The notes beneath the pieces were generated by a model. The model saw only the letters and a list, made by a program, of their open reading frames with translations. It did not search any database and was not told the origin of the DNA. 64,000 nt of DNA from the NCBI RefSeq assembly GCF_004664715.2, contig NC_051065.1, positions 151,430,826 through 151,494,825 of the forward strand, written 5' to 3'. Positions within the stretch are counted from its first letter, which is position 1. Each line of letters starts with the position of its first letter. A program made the position numbers and the translations under genes. Below are positions 55,716-64,000 of the stretch, in pieces. Source of the DNA: Peromyscus leucopus (Eukaryota; Chordata; Mammalia; Rodentia; Cricetidae).

Positions 55716-57693
55716 CTAGAAAAAAAAGGGAAATATCAGGGAACTAGTCAAAACAAATGCCATCACTCCAGTTCTCTCCCAAGGGTTTTCATCCCATTAG
55801 AGCCATCTTAGAAAGACTACTCAGGCATTTGAAACAGAGAATGAGAGATGAGGTCTTGAGTCAACTGGCCACATATGCAAATCCAGGGTATGAGTCAGCA
55901 AGCTATGACCTGTGGGTGACAGCCTGCCCGACCTGTTTTTGTAAAGAGAATAACAGAGTGCTCACTGTTCAGCACATCAGCCACAGCTGCTTTTACATTG
56001 TAGCATCAGAACTGTCGCTGACATGGAGGAAGCCTTCCAAAGAACAGACATTCAACAGGAATGACCGGCATGACACAGAGATCCCCCTCCTTCCCAAATA
56101 CCTCAAGGTCAAGCCAGGTGGACAGGACCACCTCAGATCTGGTAGCTTTCTGGAAATTTGGAGGTACCAAAAAGGTCACATCCTAACACTGACCACATGG
56201 TTCTAAATGCTGCTGGGAAACATAAAGAAAAAAACTAAAACCTCTTCTTTGGCTTGTTTTGAGTTGCAGCCCAAATTCTTTTGTTAAAGCCATGAAGTTA
56301 ACGGTAAAGCAAGACCTGTGAAGTTACCAAGAGATTTTATTCTAACTAGAGAAGGGATCTGAATCCTCGCTAATCAACTGCTCATTGCTAGTAACAATCA
56401 TTTTCCTGCCTGAGCTGTTAGGCAATCACTGCAGAATGCTACCAGCTTTACCATGACCTCTTGGCTGCGCTATGGGGTATTTTTTTAATCCATATGAATC
56501 CTGCTATTATTATCCCTTGAACAATTTACAACAACATGAAATGTTTAAGGAACTAGTTGTTATGGTGGTAAATACCAGTTTGAACACACTTAATCACCAT
56601 CTGGGACTTGAGCGGGTGGCCTAAAATTAGCTCTCACAAGCGAGAATTTCAGGAGTCAATTTTATTTATAAGAATGTGTTCCCTGGTTTTCATTCCCTTG
56701 GGAGGAGGGTCACTTTTTCATTTCAGTGCCCCTGGATTTAGAAATGAATACTGGTTCTTTACAGACAGAACATCTCATCCGGGTGGGGAGCAGCTAGCCT
56801 AGGCAGAGACCCAGCTTCATGAACTCACTTCATCCTGAGGCTCTTGGCCATTTGCATAAACAGCAGCAAAACTGAACAGCCAAGCAGAGTCCACCAACTT
56901 CACCTGGCCTCGTTTTGATGCAAACTAGGGGAGCTGAGAGGAGGAAAGTGGTTGGCAATGTAGAAGCACCTCAGAACCAGTATGTGAGACAAATAACTGG
57001 GGCGGGGGGGGGGGTGGGGTGGGAAGGTAGGGAGGGAGGAGGGAGAGAGAGAGAGAGGGAGAGAGGGGGAGAGGGAGAGAGGGGGAGAGGGAGAGAGGGG
57101 AGAGGGAGAGAGGGGGAGAGGGGAGAGGGAGAGAGAGGGAGAGGGGGAGAGAGGGAGAGAGAGGGGGAGAGAGGGAGAGAGACTGCACTGATTGCTAAAT
57201 GAACACGGATTCTGACCTTCCCAGATAGGAGAACTAAAGACAATTTTAAGCACTTGGTATTTGAGGCACTGGGGATTCTGAGTTCTGAACACAGTTTAGG
57301 AAGCTGTAAAAGGGTAGGCAGGAAGTAGAGTATTAAAGCCTTGGGGGCACCCTTTCAGGATGACTTTGCATGTTCTTTTTCCTGATGGACACATCCAGAG
57401 AAAATACTACTTATTTACAAATGAAGAAAACACCAAAGAAACCCCCCATGGCCGAACCAGCCACAGCACTCGGGGCAGAACAAGGCACATCATGCAGATG
57501 GTGGACCTAGAGAAAGCACAGAAGCCGTTTCTTTCTCCTTTTTCATTTAGTAAGCAGTGTTCAGTGTTTTTGGGGTCCTGTTGAAGATGATGGCTGAGAA
57601 ACACTTCCTGGTAAAGTTAGTGTTGCTTCACACACTTAGAAGCGTGAGTCAAAGCACCCGGTACTAGGAAATACTTGGCCTTTTAATACTTAC
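55716..57693. other. Dcp1b intron 4
   Basis: Mostly unique-looking sequence plus the purine tract at 57029-57182. The 149-aa plus ORF at 55757-56206 has no recognised domain and is antisense to the gene. Confidence 0.5.
57029..57182. repeat. 154-nt uninterrupted polypurine (GGGAGA)n tract
   Basis: Only A and G on the plus strand for 154 nt, preceded by a G-rich stretch from 56999. ORFs through it (Arg/Glu/Gly or Ser/Pro/Leu) are artefacts. Confidence 0.97.
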
Positions 57694-57760
57694 TTTTTCA
57701 TCAGTTTTGCAATTCTTTGGCACTCTTCCTTATCATAAAACCAAATTCCATAAATGGACA
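57694..57760 (-). CDS. Dcp1b: Dcp1b exon 4 (end of EVH1 domain)
   Basis: This 67-nt exon encodes SIYGIWFYDKEECQRIAKLM plus K, with a split Leu at its start and a split Asn at its end. The acceptor is TTTCCCCAG and the donor GTAAGT. It is the closing strand and helix of the DCP1 EVH1-like domain, and the aromatic IWFYD core is conserved in DCP1A and DCP1B. Exon 3, which should end with the first base of the Leu codon, was not found in the 6.2 kb to the right. Confidence 0.93.
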
Positions 57761-58930
57761 CTGGGGAAAAACACATCAAACAAGCCATAAGCATCTTCAA
57801 AGTCACACAATGGAAGAAATTCCCTTTCTGTCTTAGAGGAAAATATATAATGGTCAGTTGTGGAATGAATTTGTTTGATTTATTACTAAATAAATGAAGC
57901 CAGTCACTGGAGTTCCATGTCAAAGGCAAGCACTCTACTGGAAGTGCTGAGGACTTTGTGCACACACTGAAGCAGCTTCCCTAACGGTGCAGCCTCTAGC
58001 TCGACAGGCAGTTGGTAAATGCTTCTTACACAAGTGGCTACAGATTGAAAACGAGACCAGGATTTCTAAACTGCTTGGCTTTGAGACTTCATTGTTTCTA
58101 TATTCCATTTGCACATTTCATAAACACATTTCATCTTTATTTTTAAATATTCAGAAACCTGATGCTCAAATTATGCCTAGAAACCTCCTTCCCGCTCCTT
58201 CTCCCAAGAATATGTTAACTGAAAAATTGGCAGTGAGTTATTAGGATAGGGAACTAGAAAAAATATATTTAAAAATAAATTTCATTTTAAAATGTCCATA
58301 CAGAAAATTTACAAATGTTGGAAGGTTAGGTATGACTATGGTGTAACCATTTAGCAATGAACAGAAATGTAGTATAACTGTGGTTGATTCATTTAGTAAT
58401 TTTCAAATAAGTTATCTATTAAATTTGGTATATATCTAGCTCCATCACTTTTGTAGTAGAGGCTAAAACAGTTGCAGGATACATTTGTAAATATCTAGTT
58501 GAGGTCCTGGTAATATATGCAAAGATTCCTATAAATAATACACATGAACTACATGGACATTAAAAACTTCACTGAAAACAGCAGCAATATTATGATAGAG
58601 GAATGAAAATTAGCAAAAAGTATTTTAAAGGAAAACAAAAAATTAAAAAAATATGAACTTTCAAAGCATTTAATTATTTTGTATAAAGATAGTTATGATT
58701 GTCTAAAAACACCTTTTTCTGTTCATTCATCTCACCATGCAGACATGAACTGTCTGCCCCAGGATAGTACTGATATAAATATCCAAAGGCACAGGAAATA
58801 TCTTTTTAATGCTATTTTAAGCAGGTATCAGAAAAAAGCTTTATGAATCTAAATCACTAACTTGCCAAAAGTTGAGACATTAAACTTCATTTTTATACTG
58901 ATTTGAGTACAGACAGAATCTTTTGACAAA
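57761..58930. other. Dcp1b intron 3, left part
   Basis: AT-rich sequence, nothing recognised. Exon 3 (the end of the EVH1 domain, ...LLYRNAR) was searched for between here and the right edge and not found. Confidence 0.5.
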
Positions 58931-58934
58931 AAGA

Positions 58935-58941
58935 TTTATTT

Positions 58942-58996
<55 letters not shown>

Positions 58997-59165
58997 CGCG
59001 CGCGCACATGCCTGCAGGTACACCCACAGGCCAGAAAGGGTGTCAGATCCATTGGTACTGGAGTTGCAGATAGCTGAGCTTCCAGATGTGGGTGCTAGGA
59101 ACCCAATCTGGTCCTCTAGAAAAGCAGAAAGTGCTCTTACCCCGAGACATCTCTCCAGCCCATGC
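58935..59165 (-). mobile_element. B2-type SINE with (GT)n, minus orientation
   Basis: (GT)n at 58946-58998, then 'agatgtgggtgctaggaacc' and 'cgagacatctctccagccca', the inverted head of a B2. Confidence 0.92.
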
Positions 59166-62100
59166 ACGCAGAACGTTTACCTCAGACACCTACATCTGGA
59201 AGAAGGGGCAAAGGAGATGACACCTCCGGTTTTCTCAACAGGGCACTCTCTGAGACAGAAACGCACACATCCATCCACAGCACTATGACAAACCTAAGAA
59301 TATTGAGCACATCAGTGTTCTCCAATCAATGTGCTGTGCGTGCTTTCACACCGAAATAAAACCTTTGCGTCAAGATTAAATATGATTCTGGAAACTGAGG
59401 TTCCAGGCTCCTTCCCACCGACCGGAAGTCAATCTCCACTCAGACCCCCTAGACTCCTGTCCTCTTGTCCTTGTAAGCCAGGCTGGATCACTGGCACTCA
59501 GCCCCATGAGCCTGCTTTCTTTGTCTCAGTTACAATAGGTGCTGTGGACCATTTGCTGCAGTGAAATCTTGCCTTTTTTGAGAATAAATTTTCCCAATGG
59601 CAAGTCAGGAACTCATGGTGCAACCAGACACTAAAGCCCGGTGACAGAGAAGATGGCAATGGGCGTCTTACTGGGACTACACTAACAAGCATTCCAGGTG
59701 CCACTCTGCCTCCTCTGTGACGCTTGACACACAGAGCTACAGGGCATCCATAAGGGCAGGATGCCAAGGAACAGAACCCTCCTGAAATCTTCATCACCAC
59801 GAGATGCTGACATACAGGTTTCGGACAGAACAACAGACAACCCTCAAATGTTAAAGCCCGATGAAGGAAATACTGGTACCTCATGGAGATTTACCCGAGG
59901 CAACATGGTTTTTAACATTCAGATGGGACCATTTGAAACAACTCTTCACCCGGTTAATATTTAGCTTGAACATAAGGTTTAAATAGGCAAGGGGAGGGGA
60001 AGATAAAACAGAAATTTACCAGCATTCCTGGCTACTAAAAGGAGCACCAAGATAGAGGACTGGGCCTGTGCTTTCTTCTCCTTAAAATAGTTTTGCAGCT
60101 CAGCAGCCCTGTGAATCCATGGACGTCCACATTCCAGCTCAAGTTCTCTGCGGCGTGGGCCCAAGCCTCCACCCCCCCAGGCCTATCATTTGTCCACACA
60201 AGAGGCTGTGCCAGACAGCTCGGGGTGATATACAAAGACCAGGACTCATCAGGCCTTCAGGAGGTGATGAGCTGACAGGCTGACAGAAGCCATTTGCTTC
60301 ACATTTCCATCCAAGGGCTCCACGGGGGAAGGGCTTGTCTCTGCACAGGTCTGAAGGCAGCCGCAAAGGCAGAAGAAGGGTTCGGCAGAGGAGAACCAAG
60401 GAAGGAGTGTGCTTTCAGGGCTCTAACCTGAAAGTAAGCGCCTGAATTCCAGGCTGAGTGCTAGGCCCCTATGCGCTTTATGGCCCTCAAAGGTGGCCAC
60501 AGAAATCAGCTCTGAGTTTCTAAAGAGTACAAGGAAAAACTACACGTGGGATGACTGTTTAGTTGTGGAATTAGCTGTTAGCACCCCACTGGAAGTCACC
60601 ATGATTCGCGCCTTCGTTCAGCCGTCCACACCCCCATACCAGCCGCTTTCCAGTCACCTGTCTGAGGAAACAGAGGGCAAGTTCAAGGGCAAGGTGATAC
60701 ATGAAGCTCAACTCAACTGTTTCTACATCTCTCCTGGAGGTAAGAAACCCAGAGCGGAGCAGAGAAAAGGGAAGCGTGTTGAGAGCTCCACTAGGAAGGA
60801 GGACTAGGAGGTTCTCCAGCACATGCTCCCACATGCCTATGCAAGCCTTGTTTTAGTGGGACTTCTCACCACACTGTGGGGAAGTTGGGCTTGAACTGCC
60901 CTTTCCTGATGCCATGCTTGAACAGTTCTCCATAGAAAACAGCCTGTCTGTGGTAAAATGCCTGTCTCCCCATGTGCTCTCAACTCCTTAAGAGACTGAG
61001 GAGTGCAAAATGGCCACATTAGAGTCCATGTCTGGGTTTTGTGGGCACATACAGACAAGGGTGAGCAAGCTGGCTGTTCTTGATGACGACAATAATTCTT
61101 TAGTTTCTTCAGCAGGAAGCCTGAAAGCCAATCAAGTCTCAATGGGCCAATTAAATGGTCATTAGAGGCAGTATCAAATGTCACTTAAATGCGCGTTTTC
61201 ACTTGCGCCCACTGGCTCCCATTAGTAGAGCACAGCAGTTCATTCTGGATGAATGAAAACAGGACCCGCCTCACCCTGTCTGTGCTCCTAATAAATGTTT
61301 TTATTTAATATGACCCTTAAGACATTTACATTCATTCTCTACTTTATGCCAAGTACTTTTCAACTCAAAACCATTTAATGAGGATCCGGGCTAAAATCTT
61401 TAAAGACAGCACATACCTACATGGCCAGTGAACGGCACATGGATACGTGAGGGGTGCACAGCAAACTCTAAGTGGGAGTTGCGGTTTGATTATGCTTTCT
61501 CATCCAAAAGTCTCCTCCTTCCCCTCCCCCCTTTCTTTCTTCCTCCTCTTCACTTACTCCTGTAAAAGGGTCAGGCCATTCGTTTGCCCACGAAAGCTCT
61601 CAGTTCTCTCTTTACTGGAAACCTGGCAGAAATCAGTTCTACAAACTATGGGCATTTGAAATTAACTAAAATAATAATAATAATAATAATAAGTTTCTTC
61701 AGACCCCACTTAGGTTCTGGTCTTCCTCAACTGAGTGAAAAAGTAATCTCTACCCCAGTGTATAATTGGCGTAAACACCTGTTTGGTGGACTTGGTTCAA
61801 ACACGTTTTTTGGTTGTTTTTTTTGGTTTATTTTTACTGTCCCATTTACCCAGTTCAAGCTGTTATCTGGCCATGCTGAAGACGTCTGCTTCTTAGAGGC
61901 CCGTGGAAGCACATATAGTACCCACCTGTCTGCAAGTTTTAACACATTTTAGAAGGAGAAAGTCACTCACAAAGGAGCTGCAGCCACGAGGAGTGTGCAG
62001 CTCAGGGACGCCCCCTCCAGGAGCCTCTGTGGCTACACCAAGCTCCATGAGCCAGCCAAATGACTTTCCCAGTTTTACTTATTTTCTCTAAAATATGCTC

Positions 62101-62225
62101 CTGACAGTCCTCCAAATATGATACATAAAGTCTCAAAAAAAAAAAAAAAAAACGTTTACATGCTTTGATTTGATTTCCAAGCTTGGTTACGAAAGACGGG
62201 AACCAGTCTGTGTTCGGGTTTGTTT
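59166..62225. other. Dcp1b intron 3, middle part
   Basis: About 3 kb of mostly unrecognised sequence with an (AAT)n tract at 61669-61691 and an A18 run at 62136-62153. ORFs up to 128 aa lack recognisable domains. Confidence 0.4.
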
Positions 62226-62239
62226 GGATTTGATCACAT

Positions 62240-62490
62240 TTTGTTTATTTGTGTGTATATGTGTGTGGGCACAAAGGCGCCACCGCGTGTGCGCGTGTGC
62301 GTGGAGGTCCAAGGACAACTGGCCAGAGTCAGTTCTCTCCTTCAGCTATGCATGCTCTGGGGATCGAACTCAGGTCAGCAACCGTGACGACAGCACCTTC
62401 ACCTAATGAGCCATCCCACCAGCCCTCTGCTCTGAGACAGGGCTTTGCTATGTAGTCCAGGTTGGCCTTGACCTCATAGTCCATCTTACT
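62240..62490 (-). mobile_element. B3/B2-type SINE plus B1 fragment, minus orientation
   Basis: 'aggtccaaggacaactggcc', 'ggggatcgaactcaggtcag' and 'atgagccatcccaccagccc', then a B1-like 'gctatgtagtccaggttggc'. Confidence 0.82.
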
Positions 62491-63193
62491 TTGTGGATTA
62501 CCTGAAATTTGTATTTTTTAAACCAGAGTTGGCCAGGACTTTCAGAATAAGGAAGGAAATGACTCTGGGGGAGGGAGGGAAGCTGGAGAGACTTGCATCA
62601 ATTGCAATGTCTAGAGTGGCACTTGCAGGCTGGGCTGTGTCCTGGCTCCATAGATGGGGAACCGAGGCCACAGCTGGCTGGCTCTGCATCAGTCCTGTTC
62701 TACAAAACTCTGCTTCCCTTTGGCATGCTCGTTCATGCCTTTAAAGTAATGTTCTTTCATTCACCTTCCGCTCTGGCTTTACTGACCAAACACGGACACG
62801 TCTTGTAAAACAAAATCTTCACTGGCCCCAGAGCAGCTACATAGCATTGTTATCTTTGGCCCTGGGTCTGGTTCTTTTCATATGACATAGTTTTACTGCA
62901 CCTCACAAATCAGCAGTCCTGATCCCATGATCTTGGGATACTGGAAGGTTCACAGCTGACGAGAAGCGGTTGCTATTTAATGGCACTGGGAGCAAAGAGG
63001 AGAAAACCTGAGCCGTAAAAACAAACTGCCCATTCCAAATAAACCAACTGTTTTAGAATGCTGATGCTATTAAAACTCAAGAGCTCCAAACCTGACAGCC
63101 AAAGCATTATCATTTAAATCAATATGCATTTCCAACCATCAATAAGAACGTGTTACTTTAAAAGTAAAAGATGTAGTCTGCTTTCAGAAAGTT
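62491..63193. other. intron sequence, nothing recognised
   Basis: No repeat or exon identified. Confidence 0.35.
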
Positions 63194-63355
63194 TCATTTA
63201 TGACAAAGATCACATGTGTCATTAGACTTTCTAATCTCAGAGTCACTGTCCTCCTCACTGGGGATGCTTGACATCTCATCAAAGTCAGAGCAATCGTCAC
63301 CATACACTAAATCCCTTGTTTTATTTCTCTCAGGGGAAGTTACTTTATTTCCTCT
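63194..63355 (-). other. unidentified acidic ORF behind a splice-acceptor-like site
   Basis: The minus strand has a T-run (complement of the A-run at 63385-63411), then a pyrimidine-rich stretch ending TTTCTTAG. An open frame follows, reading SPERNKTRDLVYGDDCSDFD and later IPSEEDSDSE and NDTCDLCHK before a stop. The Ser/Glu/Asp-rich composition and terminal CxxC look more like a real protein end than random AT-rich sequence. The frame would need two bases from an upstream exon, whereas Dcp1b exon 3 should leave one, so it does not fit as a simple Dcp1b alternative exon. It could be a relic of a transposase or a retrocopy. Confidence 0.3.
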
Positions 63356-63384
63356 AAGAAATTTAACAGAGTAAAGAAATGCCA

Positions 63385-63411
63385 AAAAAAAAAAAAAAAA
63401 AAAAAAAAAAA
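63385..63411. repeat. poly-A run
   Basis: About 27 consecutive A on the plus strand. Confidence 0.95.
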
Positions 63412-64000
63412 TTAAGAATCAGGAAAACCCTGGATTAATAGTAACAGAAATAGGAACAACTTAATCTGTTTGGTTGACCACTTGTTTATCTCCATTTTAT
63501 TCATAATTTTGCTGATAAATTTCAAAATCTGGGCCACAAATATCAAATGGATTCCCTAAGACATTCCTCTACGTCTCTGAGCTCCCATCTACCCTTGAGT
63601 CCCACCGTCTGCACTCTTCCTGGGATAAACTTGAGTGGTGTTCTTTGCCCCCAGTCGTTTTGGGTATCCTTGTACTAAAAACGTCCTACTCAGGTGTTTA
63701 CACATCTCCTCCCCGCATCAGACCACAGCTCCTGGAGGACTCCAACAACGCAGCACAGACAGCAGCAGCACGTGCAGTCAGTCAGCAAGTGTCTCTAGCC
63801 AAAGACTGTTACTGATAACCCTTGCCACAGTTAGTATCAGTTCTGGCTTAATTAACCATCACGGACCAGACAGGCTGGAGTCCTCTGCCAAATGGTCCAC
63901 TCTACCAGAGAGCAGGCAGCGGTTCTCATAAGGCCCGTACATTCTTCTAACGTCGCGGAGGGCCGACTTTGCTTCAAGCACTTCACAGCCTTAGGTGTAA
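63412..64000. other. right-edge intron sequence
   Basis: Nothing recognised. A 98-aa plus ORF (63635-63931) shows no domain. Confidence 0.35.

Larger units (their letters stand above)
42057..64000 (-). other. Dcp1b: Dcp1b locus, 3' part (exons 4-9; exons 1-3 beyond right edge)
   Basis: This gene encodes mRNA-decapping enzyme 1B, a cytoplasmic P-body cofactor that activates DCP2 during 5'-to-3' mRNA decay (family knowledge). Exons 57760-57694, 55715-55580, 49776-49648, 47624-46773, 44661-44416 and 42368-42288 join in phase to about 503 residues ending in a stop codon. The human protein is about 617 residues, so roughly 105 residues (exons 1-3, most of the EVH1 domain) are missing to the right. 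DCP1B is preferred over DCP1A because of the distinctive exon 7 opening TLDPEPQHLSLTALFGKQDK and the position next to Cacna2d4. Confidence 0.93.

Noticed and set aside
56900..57292. Ser/Pro/Leu-rich minus ORFs and Arg/Glu/Gly plus ORF
   Set aside because: Artefacts of the polypurine tract.
57761..64000. Search for Dcp1b exons 1-3
   Set aside because: No sequence encoding the expected EVH1 segments or a matching phase-1 donor was found, so these exons are taken to lie outside the window.

Overview
This window is nuclear DNA from a rodent, most likely a cricetid (hamster, vole or deer-mouse group). Its genes are split into short exons with GT/AG junctions, and it is full of rodent B1, B2, B4 and ID SINEs. 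Several B1 copies have the '...ccaaaactacacagagaaaccctg' type of 3' half that I associate with cricetids rather than Mus; the species group is an inference. No bacterial genes, operons or CRISPR arrays are present.

Two protein-coding genes are supported, both on the minus strand and arranged head to tail. The 5' part of Cacna2d4 (voltage-gated calcium channel alpha-2/delta-4) lies between 16664 and 24716: six coding exons give the first ~239 residues, from the start codon and signal peptide up to just before the VWA domain. The remaining exons lie beyond the left edge. The 3' part of Dcp1b (mRNA-decapping enzyme 1B) lies between 42288 and 57760: exons 4 to 9 give ~503 residues, from the end of the EVH1 domain to the stop codon. 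Exons 1-3 lie beyond the right edge. Every exon was placed by hand from reading frame, splice sites and phase, and all junction phases agree. The order and orientation match the human 12p13 neighbourhood (CACNA2D4, DCP1B, then CACNA1C).

Layout: 1-16663 is Cacna2d4 intron 6, made mostly of L1 pieces (ancient L1M ORF1/ORF2, rodent Lx 3' UTR, long ORF2 stretches) with nested solo LTRs, B1, B2 and B4 SINEs and microsatellites. 16664-24716 holds the Cacna2d4 exons, with a MaLR-like LTR and hAT-type elements in the introns. 24717-25060 is the presumed promoter, with three CRX/OTX-type TAATCC motifs. 25061-42056 is intergenic, and holds a short, well-formed ERV2-class LTR element (27506-29191: two LTRs, tRNA-Lys primer site, polypurine tract, 6-bp target duplication, and a 64-bp near-perfect palindrome), another LTR, L1M, MaLR and hAT fragments. 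42057-57760 holds the Dcp1b exons. 57761-64000 is Dcp1b intron 3.

No new biological system is evident. The points most worth a second look are the palindrome and the mismatched LTR pair in the 27.5-29.2 kb element, the CRX/NRL-like cluster upstream of Cacna2d4, a possible Gypsy-integrase relic in Dcp1b intron 8, an unidentified acidic ORF behind a good splice acceptor at 63.2-63.4 kb, and a histidine run in Dcp1b where I recall glutamines in human.
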